From Xylanivirga thermophila (lineage in GTDB: Bacteria > Bacillota > Clostridia > Caldicoprobacterales > Xylanivirgaceae), in NCBI RefSeq assembly GCF_004138105.1, contig NZ_RXHQ01000012.1, positions 1 to 52,512 of the forward strand: a DNA stretch of 52,512 nucleotides, in the 5' to 3' direction. This document shows positions 23,082 to 32,724 of this stretch, in pieces. Both the position numbers and the translations under genes were made by a program. A model generated the notes under the pieces. The model saw nothing but the letters and a program-made list of their open reading frames with translations, searched no databases and had not been told where the DNA came from. Numbering within the stretch: the stretch's first letter is position 1; each line of letters begins with the position of its first letter.

Positions 23082-24095
23082 TTAAATATCGCTAGGTTGT
23101 AATATTATATTCATTACCTCTTGAGCCAGTTTAACTGGATCATGTCTTATAAAACCCTTGGTTATATCCATAATATCAGCAGTTACAAGCCGTATGCCAA
23201 TCTCTTCTAAAATATTTACAGCCGACTCACATGGCCTAACAGGACTCGAACCTTCTTCTTCATATTTCTCCAATAGATCATTAGGGATATAGCTGTCATT
23301 TGCAAGCACATATTCTAATATATTATACCCGCAATGATCAGTTATAGCCTTAACATGATCCAATACACCATAACCAACAGTTTCTCCAGGTTGTGTCATT
23401 ACATTACATACATATATCTTTTTGCATTTGTTTCTCAGTATAGCTTCGTATACATCATGCACCAGCAAATTGGGCATTATACTGGTATATAAACTGCCTG
23501 GTCCTAATACTATGGCATCAGCATCATATATGGCTTCTACCACTTCAGGCAGGCTCTTACAATCTTCAGGGGATATAAAAATCCGTTCTATATGCGTATT
23601 CATATCCATACACGCCTTCGGTATTTTAGACTCCCCATATACTATCTCTCCATTTTTAAGCAACGCCTTTAATGTCATATTATCAATGGTAACAGGAAGT
23701 ACCCTTCCCGTTATTGCAAGCACATTGCCAAGCTCATCTACAGCCTTTTCAAATCCGCCAGATATATCAGTCATGGCTGCAATAAGGAGATTGCCAAGAT
23801 TTTGCCCTTTTAAATAGCCCTCTTTGAATCTATACTGTAAAAGCTGCTCCATTGCAGGCTCCATATCGGCCAACGCTAATATACAGTTGCGTATGTCTCC
23901 TGGCGGGAGTATGCCCAGATCTTCTCGTATTTGACCTGAATTGCCACCGTCATCTGCCACCGTTACTATAGCCGTTATGTTGTTGGTATATAGCTTAAGG
24001 CCCCTTAATAGATTAGATAATCCTGTACCACCACCTAAAGCAACTATCTTAGGGTTTAATTTTTCTTTAATCGGCTTTTTGCATTCTATTTCCAT
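23082..24095 (-). CDS. yvcK: YvcK/GlmR (gluconeogenesis factor), UDP-sugar-binding regulator
   Basis: A 337-residue CofD-like protein. KIVALGGGTGLSNLLRGLK and TVADDGGNSGQIRED are the nucleotide-sugar-binding motifs, followed by GILPPGDIRNCI and LVHDVYEAIL. Family knowledge: it binds UDP-GlcNAc and steers carbon to cell-wall precursors, and it is needed for growth on gluconeogenic sources. ATG 24095 (MEIECKK) lies eight bases after GGGTGA; GTG 24107 is less likely. It lies 23 bases after rapZ. Confidence 0.94.
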   Translation of the reverse strand: MEIECKKPIKEKLNPKIVALGGGTGLSNLLRGLKLYTNNITAIVTVADDGGNSGQIREDLGILPPGDIRNCILALADMEPAMEQLLQYRFKEGYLKGQNLGNLLIAAMTDISGGFEKAVDELGNVLAITGRVLPVTIDNMTLKALLKNGEIVYGESKIPKACMDMNTHIERIFISPEDCKSLPEVVEAIYDADAIVLGPGSLYTSIMPNLLVHDVYEAILRNKCKKIYVCNVMTQPGETVGYGVLDHVKAITDHCGYNILEYVLANDSYIPNDLLEKYEEEGSSPVRPCESAVNILEEIGIRLVTADIMDITKGFIRHDPVKLAQEVMNIILQPSDI

Positions 24096-24118
24096 TTTAA
24101 AATTCACCCATATAAAAT

Positions 24119-24970
24119 TTATTTGATATCCCTATGTTCTACAGTTACTTTATGTCCCTTATCCTTTAATATATTATACAATTCTTCTGCTATAGCTACT
24201 GAACGATGCTGGCCTCCAGTACATCCTATACCTATAACCAGCTGATACTTACCTTCTCTAATATAATATGGTATAAGAAAGTCTAACATGTCTAAAAGTT
24301 TGCCTAAAAATTGACCAGTTTCCGGAAAAGAAAATATATAGTCCCGTACATCGCATTCAAGCCCTGTATGTTCCTTGAGTTCTTCCACATAAAATGGATT
24401 GGGAAGAAATCTCACATCAAATATAAGATCCCCCTCCAATAACATACCATTTTTAAATCCAAATGATATGACTGAAATAATAAGCCGTTCAGCATCCTTG
24501 TCATCTGAAAAAAGTTCATTTAGTATACTCTTTAGCTGGCTTGTATGAAGGGTACTGGTGTCTATTATATAATTAGCCCTCTCCTTAAGGGTTTTGAGTT
24601 TTTCCCGTTCAAGATGTATACCCTGTATTATCCTGCCTTCCTTGACCAATGGATGCATACGACGACTCTCCTTATATCGTTTTATGAGTACGTCATCTGA
24701 AGCATCCAAATACAATATTTCATATGAATATCCCTCTTCCTTTAGAAGGTACAAACATTCAAAGAGATCATCAAAAAAACCGCCACCTCTTATATCTACC
24801 ACAATAGCTACCTTGTCTACCCTACCTTCCGACTGATAACACAGTTCAGCAAACTTTGGTATAAGCTTTGGGGGTAGATTGTCTATGCAAAAAAAACCCA
24901 TATCCTCAAGATATCGTATAGTCATAGTCTTTCCCGCACCTGATAAACCAGTCACCACAATAAATCGCAT
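24119..24970 (-). CDS. rapZ: RapZ/YvcJ nucleotide-binding protein
   Basis: A 283-residue P-loop protein: GLSGAGKT (Walker A, about 8-15), DNLPP, and the C-terminal domain with [19 protein letters not shown]. In enteric bacteria RapZ controls GlmS through small RNAs; in Bacillota (YvcJ) it binds and hydrolyses nucleotides, with a role tied to competence and UDP-GlcNAc. Start ATG 24970 after GGGGG. Followed by yvcK. Confidence 0.95.
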   Translation of the reverse strand: MRFIVVTGLSGAGKTMTIRYLEDMGFFCIDNLPPKLIPKFAELCYQSEGRVDKVAIVVDIRGGGFFDDLFECLYLLKEEGYSYEILYLDASDDVLIKRYKESRRMHPLVKEGRIIQGIHLEREKLKTLKERANYIIDTSTLHTSQLKSILNELFSDDKDAERLIISVISFGFKNGMLLEGDLIFDVRFLPNPFYVEELKEHTGLECDVRDYIFSFPETGQFLGKLLDMLDFLIPYYIREGKYQLVIGIGCTGGQHRSVAIAEELYNILKDKGHKVTVEHRDIK

Positions 24971-24988
24971 AAAATCCCCCTTCTTTCG

Positions 24989-25729
24989 TTAGAACAACCT
25001 AGAATTTATTATAGCCTCAGGAGGAAGTGCTGCCTCTCTTGCTATCTGTATGCCAAGGTCAAATACACCCACCCTATCAGGGGTATGGGCGTCACTATTT
25101 ATAACAAATGTTGCCCCTTGTTCCAATGCTATTTTAACATAATCGGCAGTCATAAATCCATGACTAGCATTAATTTCTAATGCTATGCCCGTTTGGGCAG
25201 CCTTTTCTGCCAATAATCTACTATCTATGTCGATCTTTGCTCCTGGATGGGTTATTATGTCTATAGGATATCTATCCATAGCCTTTATCATGGAGAAGGT
25301 GTTTATATACCTAAGTTCCTCCCGTTGTTTTTCAGATAATAGCTTGGCCATCATATTCCTACCAAAAAGGCTCAGAGCATCCTTGCACGAAGCAGGCATA
25401 GCTCCCTTATGAAAACCCATCAGTATTATATCAAATTTATCAAAATACTCCTCCGGTATGTCAATATTACCATCTAACCCCACAAGATTGGATTCTATTC
25501 CTAATAATATCTCTATATCATCATATTTCTCATTAAGCCTTTGTATCTCTTCGCGCATTTTTTGCACATCGCCCTTTTTTATACCATAACCTATATGCCC
25601 AAAACCATGATCTGATATCGCAATTTTTTTAAGTCCCCTGGTTCGAGCGGCCTGCACATTCTCTTCTATGGTGCCTTTGCCATGACTGTATATGGTGTGC
25701 GTATGGTAATCAGCGGTTATATCATACAC
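24989..25729 (-). CDS. PHP-domain phosphatase (YcdX-type)
   Basis: A 246-residue PHP metal-dependent phosphoesterase. The metal ligands are visible: ADYHTHTIYSHGKGT (motif I), AISDHGFGH (II), GIESNL (III) and VINSDAHTPDRVG (IV). YcdX-like members bind three zinc ions, and some act on small phosphomonoesters. It lies between murB (11 bases upstream) and rapZ (19 bases downstream), the conserved murB-PHP-rapZ order of Clostridia. Confidence 0.9.
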   Translation of the reverse strand: MYDITADYHTHTIYSHGKGTIEENVQAARTRGLKKIAISDHGFGHIGYGIKKGDVQKMREEIQRLNEKYDDIEILLGIESNLVGLDGNIDIPEEYFDKFDIILMGFHKGAMPASCKDALSLFGRNMMAKLLSEKQREELRYINTFSMIKAMDRYPIDIITHPGAKIDIDSRLLAEKAAQTGIALEINASHGFMTADYVKIALEQGATFVINSDAHTPDRVGVFDLGIQIAREAALPPEAIINSRLF

Positions 25730-25739
25730 TTAAAATCAC

Positions 25740-26654
25740 CTACTCCTCGCCTACAATCCTTAATTCTGGATACATTTCCACACCAAACTCTTCATACACC
25801 CTATCTTGTATTAAATGTATTAAATCAATTACATCCTTGGCTGTAGCATTACCTAGATTTATAATAAACCCTGCATGCATCTCCGAAACTTGAGCATCGC
25901 CTATACGTGCCCCTTTAAGTCCTACATCCTGTATAAGCTTTCCTGCATAATACCCAGGCGGACGTTTAAAGACACTGCCTGCACTAGGATATGATAGAGG
26001 CTGTTTTTGTCTGCGCCTTCTAGTAAGATCATCCATCTTATCTTTGATAGCAGAATAATCATCAGGATATAGCTTCGTGCATACATTAAGGGCGATAAGT
26101 TGGTTCTTTTGTATTATGCTAGTCCTATAGCCATAATCTAGCCCATCCCTTGAAATAGTATAGATATTTCCTTCCCTATCCAATACTTCTACGTTTTCTA
26201 CTATATCCTTCATCTCTCCTCCGTAGGCTCCTGCGTTCATTGTTACTGCTCCGCCTAGTGTACCCGGTATACCACAGGCAAATTCTAGTCCAGAGAGGGA
26301 ATTTTGAAGTGCTATTCGTGATAGTTTTGACATAAGGATACCAGATTGAGCTTTTATACAACCTTCGCATACCTCAGCATTGCTAAATTTATCTGCAAGC
26401 TTCACAACAACCCCCCTCATACCTCCATCCCTTACCAGTAGATTACTGCCATTGCCCATTATATAGATTGGCATATCCCATTGTTTGCACATATCCATTA
26501 TAATCTTTATATGATCTGTCTTAGAAGGCATAATCAGTATATCGGCTGGTCCACCTATACGAAATGAAGTATGATTTTTCATAGGTTCATTTATAAGCAC
26601 CTGTGATTCCGGGATAAACTCTTTTATTTTTTTGTAAAATGCATTTATGTCCAT
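25740..26654 (-). CDS. murB: UDP-N-acetylenolpyruvoylglucosamine reductase
   Basis: A 304-residue FAD enzyme that reduces the enolpyruvyl group to make UDP-MurNAc for peptidoglycan. The FAD domain has MGNGSNLLVRDGG and CGIPGTLGGAVTMNAGAYGG. The substrate domain has SAGSVFKRP, with the catalytic Ser, and GARIGDAQVSEMHAGFIIN. This is the type II MurB typical of Gram-positives. It heads the cell-wall-linked run murB-PHP-rapZ-yvcK-whiA-crh. Confidence 0.96.
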   Translation of the reverse strand: MDINAFYKKIKEFIPESQVLINEPMKNHTSFRIGGPADILIMPSKTDHIKIIMDMCKQWDMPIYIMGNGSNLLVRDGGMRGVVVKLADKFSNAEVCEGCIKAQSGILMSKLSRIALQNSLSGLEFACGIPGTLGGAVTMNAGAYGGEMKDIVENVEVLDREGNIYTISRDGLDYGYRTSIIQKNQLIALNVCTKLYPDDYSAIKDKMDDLTRRRRQKQPLSYPSAGSVFKRPPGYYAGKLIQDVGLKGARIGDAQVSEMHAGFIINLGNATAKDVIDLIHLIQDRVYEEFGVEMYPELRIVGEE

Positions 26655-26691
26655 ATACCAAACTCCTGCCTTGTATAATTTACTATTTAGT

Positions 26692-27831
26692 TTACTCTAT
26701 TTTAGCTTTATCTGCAACATCACCCTTTTGCCCATTAGGACAAAAATCATATCGTTTTAAAGAGTCCTCTATCGTATGCATAAAAAAATCATCTTCATAT
26801 ATATATCCTGTACCTTTCGATACTGGAAACATACCTATCTCTTTTAGGCTCTCCTGTATTTCATTATTCATAAGCCATTTAAAAAATTCTATGCATATTT
26901 TCTCTTTTTCGGTCTCATCCTGTTTTAAAAGACCATATACACCTATCTGATCATTAAATAGTCCATCCCTTTCCAATACAGACAATGGTATTACTTCTAT
27001 ATTTGCATCGCTTAGTTTGTCAGAGCTTCTTATATTATACACGGTCCGAGTATTTGCAAGCATCATTGCAGAACGCTTGCTTTTTCCAAACACCTCCCAT
27101 GCATCATAGTATGAAGGATATACTTTTATTGAGGACATTCCTTCTATATTGACAAGTGGGTTGCTGTATCTATCCTTATAAGTGCAAAGCCCGTAGTATT
27201 CAATCTCCCTCTTACCTTCCTTTACTTTGTATGTAAGAGTCTTTGATAAATTCTCCAAAGTCTTAGCATCTATCTCTACATCAGTCTCTATTTCTATATC
27301 TTTCGCATTTAAAATATCGGTATTTAAAAACAACCCATAGCCACCAAGCATATATGGCAACCCCTTCATGTTTTTGCCATCCACCACCTGGGCTAATGCT
27401 AAAGCATCCATATCCTTCAATTGAGTTTTAAAATAGGGCATAATATCTATTAGCATATCACTTGGCACTATCTCTTCATACGGAGATAAGGATACTATAT
27501 CAGGCAGTAAATCCCTGTCTGCTCCTTGCTGGAAATACATAGAAGCACGTTCCGGCGTCATAGATTTTATATCTACAAATACCCCTGGATGTGCTTTTTC
27601 AAATTGCCTTACATGTTTGTTTATCCAGCTAATACTGCTTCCTGTACCGGTCTTTATATATGGAATATCCCAAATTGTTATTATGCCGGTCCATGCTGGT
27701 TTATCAGGCATAAGCGGTTCTAATGGTTCAATGGGTGTCCTAAGTTTTGATACAATTATAGGGCTTAGTATAAAAAGTAACACAAGACAAAGCCATAAAA
27801 AAAGAGTAAATGGCTTTACTTTAGGCTTCAT
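26692..27831 (-). CDS. Membrane-anchored extracellular solute-binding-like protein
   Basis: A 379-residue protein with an uncleaved-looking N-terminal membrane segment (FTLFLWLCLVLLFILSPIIV) and no lipobox cysteine. An extracellular family 1 solute-binding fold follows (ITIWDIPY, FEKAHPGVFVDIKSMTPE, LPDIVSLSPYEEIVP, and a late ...FFKWLMNNEIQESL). Such proteins usually feed an ABC sugar importer, but no permease or ATPase gene is nearby, so it may sense sugar rather than transport it. ATG 27831 lies seven bases after GGGGG. It follows the glucokinase gene. Confidence 0.8.
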   Translation of the reverse strand: MKPKVKPFTLFLWLCLVLLFILSPIIVSKLRTPIEPLEPLMPDKPAWTGIITIWDIPYIKTGTGSSISWINKHVRQFEKAHPGVFVDIKSMTPERASMYFQQGADRDLLPDIVSLSPYEEIVPSDMLIDIMPYFKTQLKDMDALALAQVVDGKNMKGLPYMLGGYGLFLNTDILNAKDIEIETDVEIDAKTLENLSKTLTYKVKEGKREIEYYGLCTYKDRYSNPLVNIEGMSSIKVYPSYYDAWEVFGKSKRSAMMLANTRTVYNIRSSDKLSDANIEVIPLSVLERDGLFNDQIGVYGLLKQDETEKEKICIEFFKWLMNNEIQESLKEIGMFPVSKGTGYIYEDDFFMHTIEDSLKRYDFCPNGQKGDVADKAKIE

Positions 27832-27892
27832 AATCATTCCCCCTGTAAAACCCTTTACTCAAAATATATGGTCCTTATCTATTCAGTATGAC

Positions 27893-28846
27893 TCAATTTA
27901 TTTTTCCTAGCATAGCAGCCCCTATTATTCCTGCATCATTTCCAAGCTCTGATATACATAATTTTGCATGGGGCAGATCTTTATAGAATATATGTTCTTC
28001 TACTTCTTTATTCAATGCATCAAGCAGAAAATCTCCCGCCCTTGACACGCCGCCTCCTATGGCTATAATATCCGGATCAAAGATATTTATAATGGTTATA
28101 ATACCCATTGTGAGATAATGAATATATCTTCTAAATATCTTGAGACCTTCTTCATCTCCCGCCTTTGCAGCATCTATTACCACCTTGGCATTTATCTTAT
28201 CAAGATCACCTTTTACAGTCTTTGCAATAAGACTTTCAGGGTGAGTCTTTGCTGCCTCCTTACCCTCCCGTATAAGGGCAGTAGCAGAGGTATAACGCTC
28301 AAAGCAACCCTTGTTGCCACAAGTACATTCTATTCCATCTACCGACACTATCATATGCCCCAGTTCGGCTCCTGCACCATGGCTACCACTATAGGGCTTG
28401 CCATCTATTATAATACCAGAACCTACACCCGTTCCTAATGTAATGGTAACCGAATTTCTATATCCCTGACACGCACCACATACAGCTTCCGCAAGACCAG
28501 CCACATTGGCATCATTGTCAATATAGACAGGTAAGTTAACATACTTCCTAAGTTCCTCGCCTACGGGGATATGCTTCCAATATAGATTGTTAGCATATAC
28601 TATAAAGGCCTTTTCTTTGTCAGCTACACCAGGAGAACCAATGCCTATTGAAACTATGTCATCCACAACGTATCCTGCATTCTTTATTACCTTTTTGATT
28701 AAATCCCCCATATCCTTTATTATCTCCTGATATGGGCGCCCTACTCCTGTAGGTATCTCGTCCTTATGCAGTATTCTCCCATTTTCATCTACTACACCGG
28801 CTCCTATGTTGGTACCACCCAAGTCCACACCTACGTATAGTTTCAT
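27893..28846 (-). CDS. glcK: ROK-family glucokinase
   Basis: A 317-residue sugar kinase phosphorylating glucose with ATP. The phosphate loop GVDLGGTNIGAG is at the N-terminus. The ROK zinc-binding cluster is CTCGNKGCFERYTSATAL, the substrate loop is SHGAGAELGHM, and the adenosine region is IAIGGGVSRAG. ATG 28846 follows GAGGAGG. The neighbours hprK, crh, pfkA and pyk fit a role in glycolytic entry. Confidence 0.93.
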   Translation of the reverse strand: MKLYVGVDLGGTNIGAGVVDENGRILHKDEIPTGVGRPYQEIIKDMGDLIKKVIKNAGYVVDDIVSIGIGSPGVADKEKAFIVYANNLYWKHIPVGEELRKYVNLPVYIDNDANVAGLAEAVCGACQGYRNSVTITLGTGVGSGIIIDGKPYSGSHGAGAELGHMIVSVDGIECTCGNKGCFERYTSATALIREGKEAAKTHPESLIAKTVKGDLDKINAKVVIDAAKAGDEEGLKIFRRYIHYLTMGIITIINIFDPDIIAIGGGVSRAGDFLLDALNKEVEEHIFYKDLPHAKLCISELGNDAGIIGAAMLGKIN

Positions 28847-28936
28847 AACTCCATCCTCCTCAGTAATAAAAAAATAATACCATAATATTTTACCCTTATT
28901 TTATGCAAAATCCAATACCTATTCTGCTACTTCCTT

Positions 28937-29878
28937 CTATAGGTCATCCTCTTCATTATGCATCTCAATAAGGGCATTAAGCCTATCATCCAATTCCTTT
29001 GCTGCATTATACCCTAATTTTTTCAGTCTCCAATTTCTGGCTGCCACTTCTACAATAATAGCAAGATTCCGTCCAGGGCGAACAGGAATTACCAGCTTGG
29101 GCAGCTTAACACCTAGTATGTCAGTATATTCTTCAGATAATCCAAGCCTATCATACTCCTTCTTTTCATCCCAGAATTCCAAATAGATAACTAAATCCAA
29201 CGGTTTATTGTTTATAACAGAACCTACACCGTACATGGACTTTATGTCTATTATACCTATACCCCGTATTTCCATAAAGTGTCTTATAAGTTCCGGTGAT
29301 TCACCTATAAGTCGATTTTCTGCTACCTTTTTGATTTCAACTGCATCATCAGCCACCAGTCTATGTCCTCTCTTTACCAGTTCTAAGGCTGTCTCACTTT
29401 TACCTATACCACTCTCTCCCGCCAGAAATATCCCTACACCATATACATCTACCAATACACCATGTCTTGTTACCCTTGGAGCAAGCTGGGAATCTAAATA
29501 ACTTATAAGCTTATTTATAAGCGCAGTAGTTACCCGTTTTGATGAAAATACCGGGCGTTTATATTTCTTTGCATACTTCATTATATATTCAGGTACTTCC
29601 ATATCCCTTGCCACAATAAGACAGGGTATGTCATAGCTAAAGTATACATCCAGTCTCTCATCCCTTACAACAGGGTTAAGCTGTTCTAGATAGTTCATCT
29701 CTACCTTCCCCAATACCTGCATTCTATCACTCGCAAAGTAATCAAAAAAACCAGCAAACTGGAGTCCCGGCCTATTTATATCGCTAGTATCTATATCTAC
29801 GGCTGTATGCTCCTCCTCACAGTATAATGTTTCAAGGTCTAACGATCTTGTCAGATCATCTATAGGTATGCTACTCAC
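28937..29878 (-). CDS. hprK: HPr kinase/phosphorylase
   Basis: A 313-residue bifunctional enzyme that phosphorylates and dephosphorylates Ser46 of HPr and Crh. The N-terminal domain (about 1-130) is followed by the kinase core with the P-loop AGESGIGKSETALEL, HRLVADDAVEI and the signature EIRGIGIIDIKSMYGVGSV. It starts at GTG 29878, overlapping the end of the HAD gene by eight bases, so the two are coupled. Its partner crh is in this window at 21795. Confidence 0.96.
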   Translation of the reverse strand: MSSIPIDDLTRSLDLETLYCEEEHTAVDIDTSDINRPGLQFAGFFDYFASDRMQVLGKVEMNYLEQLNPVVRDERLDVYFSYDIPCLIVARDMEVPEYIMKYAKKYKRPVFSSKRVTTALINKLISYLDSQLAPRVTRHGVLVDVYGVGIFLAGESGIGKSETALELVKRGHRLVADDAVEIKKVAENRLIGESPELIRHFMEIRGIGIIDIKSMYGVGSVINNKPLDLVIYLEFWDEKKEYDRLGLSEEYTDILGVKLPKLVIPVRPGRNLAIIVEVAARNWRLKKLGYNAAKELDDRLNALIEMHNEEDDL

Positions 29879-30686
29879 AGGACGTATCCTCCTTTAAAAT
29901 AAACTTTTCTATCACATGGGCTATTCCATTATCATTATTGGTATGGGTAACATAATCGGCTCTTTTTTTAACATCTTCAGATGCGTTGCCCATAGCCACG
30001 CCCAATCCTGCATATTCTATCATGGGAAGATCGTTATAACTATCTCCAATTGCCACTATCCCCTGCCTGTCTATATCTAAAGATTTAGATAGCCTTTCAA
30101 TTGCCCTACCCTTGGTAGCATCTTTATGAGTAAATTCTAAAAGCGTAGGCTTTGATGTAGTAATACATAAAATCTCCCCAAATTGCTTTTTATATAGATC
30201 CTTAAGTTTCTGTATATTAACAGGATCATCTATTATGAGCAATTTTGTCACATCAGTATCTATAAATTTATCCAATCTACCTACCTCAATGCCCTTAAAC
30301 CCGCTGATACGCTCATACATATCACTATGCTCCGTATATTTCTCTACATAATAATCATCATCTATATAAGCCTGCATATAAAGTCTTTTATCTGCACTGT
30401 CCCTAGCCACCTCCCTGGCTATATCCATCGGTATGGGACAATGAAATAGATTCTTACGGGTCTTGGTTTCTTTTATAAGTGCACCTTGATAGGTAATAAC
30501 AGGCACATTTATTCCCAGCTGCTCTGCATATGGCAGGGTTGCCTTAAACATCCGCCCGGTGGCTATTGTTATACATACACCAAGTTCTGAGGCTTTTTGT
30601 ATGGCCTGCCTGTCCCCTTCGCCAATTGATAGATCATCTGTTAGCAGGGTATCATCCAAATCCAATACCAACATCCTATATTTCAT
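29871..30686 (-). CDS. Cof-type HAD-IIB phosphatase
   Basis: A 271-residue haloacid-dehalogenase phosphatase. Motif I is LDLDDTLLTDD with the nucleophilic Asp, motif II ITIATGRMFK, a Cof-type cap domain follows (about 85-190), and motifs III/IV are VAIGDSYNDLPMIEYAG. The substrate is probably a sugar phosphate or flavin precursor; it cannot be narrowed. Coupled to hprK by overlap. Confidence 0.9.
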   Translation of the reverse strand: MKYRMLVLDLDDTLLTDDLSIGEGDRQAIQKASELGVCITIATGRMFKATLPYAEQLGINVPVITYQGALIKETKTRKNLFHCPIPMDIAREVARDSADKRLYMQAYIDDDYYVEKYTEHSDMYERISGFKGIEVGRLDKFIDTDVTKLLIIDDPVNIQKLKDLYKKQFGEILCITTSKPTLLEFTHKDATKGRAIERLSKSLDIDRQGIVAIGDSYNDLPMIEYAGLGVAMGNASEDVKKRADYVTHTNNDNGIAHVIEKFILKEDTSCE

Positions 30687-30722
30687 CTAAACACCTCTCC
30701 CTAGATTATATAATTTTTCAAC

Positions 30723-32588
30723 CTATAATTCAAAGTATTCTTTAATGCTTTGTGCAGCAGTTTTATTCATACCAGGCACCTCACAGAGTTCCTCCACAGA
30801 AGCCTTTTTTATAGCATCGATGGAGCCAAATCTATTAAAAAGAGCGATTCGACGTTTAGGTCCTATCCCAGGTATATCTTCCAATACCGATCTTAGATTG
30901 TTTTTGCCATGGAGACTTCTATGATAGGTAATGGCAAATCTATGTGCCTCATCCCTTATACGCTCTAAAAGATGAAGTGCATTAGAATCTTTTGGTATTA
31001 CAACAGGATCTGATTTAAATGGTACATATACCTCCTCAAAACGCTCTGCCAGCCCTATTATAGGTATACTGTCCATACCCATTTCTCTGAGTACTGACAT
31101 GGCACTATTTAGCTGACCCTTACCTCCATCTATGAGTATAAGATCTGGAAATCGGGAAAATTTGCCATAGTTTGGATCCTTCCCTTGGGACTCTAGCTCC
31201 CGCCTTTCATTTAAACCCCTTCTAAATCGCCTGCCTACCACCTCAATCATGCTGGCAAAATCATTTGGAACACCCTCTTGAAGACTTTTTATCTTAAACC
31301 TTCTATAGTCCTTCTTTTTAGGCTTGCCACCTTCGAACACCACCATAGATGCCACTGTGTCAGTACCCTGTATATGGGATATGTCAAATGCCTCTATACG
31401 ATATGGCACACTATCAAGACCTAGATACTCTGCAAGCTCTATACTTGCCCCTTCAGTGCGGGCCTTTTCCCGCTCCATTTGATGCTCTATATTTTCCAAT
31501 ACATCCTGTGCATTTTTTATGGCGAGGTTTACCAATTTTTTCTTTTCACCCCTTACGGGCGCATGTATATTGACCTTTGATCCCCTTTTATCGCTCAACC
31601 ATCGCCCTATTAGATCACTTTCATCTATAGGCTGTTGAATGAGTATTTCCCTGGGAATAAAGGATGATACGAGATAAAACTGTTTTATAAAGGATGTCAT
31701 CACTTCAGCAAGATCACTATCCTTAGAATCATCTAATATATAATGCTGTGAGCCTATAAGTTTCCCTTTCCTTACAAAAAATACTTGAGCAATACACCTA
31801 TCTTTTCCCTGGACAAAACCGAGTATATCCTTATCCTCCATATCGGTGGATATGATCTTTTGCCTCTCCATTATCTGCTCTACAGCCCTTATTCTATCGC
31901 GAATAAGGGCCGCCTTTTCAAATTGGAGACCCTCTGATGCCTTTTCCATTTCTACGTTTAGTTCTTTTATAATATCCTCATGCCTGCCGTCTAAAAATTT
32001 ACATATCTGTTTTACCATCTCGTCATATTCGCCCTTATCCACATTGCCCTGACAAGGTCCTAGGCATTTTCCCATATGATAATACAAACAAGGCCTGCCC
32101 TTAACTGCATTACCGTCAATATTTCTATTGCAACTTCTTATGGGAAATATCTGTTTTATAAGCTCTATCGTTTCCCTCACGGCTCTTGAACTGGTATAAG
32201 GGCCAAAGTATTTATTCTTATCCTTGCTTATTCTTCTAACCATTAGTACCCTAGGATAACCCTCCTCTGTGGTTACCTTTATATATGGATAATGTTTATC
32301 ATCCTTCAAGAGAATATTATACTTTGGTCTATGTTTTTTTATAAGATTGCATTCTAATATAAGGGCCTCCATCTCCGAATCAGTCAAAATATATTCAAAA
32401 TCATATATATTTGAAACCATGGCCCTAACCTTGGGAGTATGATTTCTTGAAGACTGAAAATACTGTCGCACACGATTTTTAAGTGATATAGCCTTTCCTA
32501 TATATATTATGTTATTATCCCTATCCTTCATTATATAGACACCTGGATTGTCAGGTAATGTCTTTAATTTTTCCTGGAGTGATGTCAT
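30723..32588 (-). CDS. uvrC: Excinuclease ABC subunit C
   Basis: A 621-residue nucleotide-excision-repair nuclease that makes both incisions. It has a GIY-YIG domain (DNPGVYIMKDRDNNIIYIGK, about 12-90), a cysteine cluster (CLYYHMGKCLGPCQG), a UVR motif (about 200-235) and an RNase H-like domain (EAFDISHIQGTDTVASMVVF; LILIDGGKGQLNSA). Tandem helix-hairpin-helices end it (IPGIGPKRRIALFNRFG). ATG 32588 follows AGAGG; an upstream start at 32612 lacks one. Confidence 0.96.
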   Translation of the reverse strand: MTSLQEKLKTLPDNPGVYIMKDRDNNIIYIGKAISLKNRVRQYFQSSRNHTPKVRAMVSNIYDFEYILTDSEMEALILECNLIKKHRPKYNILLKDDKHYPYIKVTTEEGYPRVLMVRRISKDKNKYFGPYTSSRAVRETIELIKQIFPIRSCNRNIDGNAVKGRPCLYYHMGKCLGPCQGNVDKGEYDEMVKQICKFLDGRHEDIIKELNVEMEKASEGLQFEKAALIRDRIRAVEQIMERQKIISTDMEDKDILGFVQGKDRCIAQVFFVRKGKLIGSQHYILDDSKDSDLAEVMTSFIKQFYLVSSFIPREILIQQPIDESDLIGRWLSDKRGSKVNIHAPVRGEKKKLVNLAIKNAQDVLENIEHQMEREKARTEGASIELAEYLGLDSVPYRIEAFDISHIQGTDTVASMVVFEGGKPKKKDYRRFKIKSLQEGVPNDFASMIEVVGRRFRRGLNERRELESQGKDPNYGKFSRFPDLILIDGGKGQLNSAMSVLREMGMDSIPIIGLAERFEEVYVPFKSDPVVIPKDSNALHLLERIRDEAHRFAITYHRSLHGKNNLRSVLEDIPGIGPKRRIALFNRFGSIDAIKKASVEELCEVPGMNKTAAQSIKEYFEL

Positions 32589-32617
32589 AAACCTCTGTCC
32601 TTTCGATTGCATATGCT

Positions 32618-32623
32618 ATTATA
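32618..32623 (-). promoter_or_regulatory. -10 box of a uvrC promoter
   Basis: A perfect TATAAT on the minus strand (32623-32618), 30 bases before the uvrC start and just after the glg terminator. The -35 region is not convincing. Confidence 0.4.
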
Positions 32624-32667
32624 AGATTAGCATTTTACTATGCATAAGGCAATATGTATATATAAAA

Positions 32668-32692
32668 AGCCGCCCGTTTTATTCAGGCAGCT
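32668..32692 (-). terminator. Intrinsic terminator of the glycogen operon
   Basis: On the minus strand AGCTGCC and GGCGGCT form a 7-bp stem (one G-U pair) followed by TTTTTATAT, 33 bases after the glgD stop. Confidence 0.75.
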
Positions 32693-32724
32693 CCCACTCA
32701 ATCAATACCTTTTTTAATAATCTA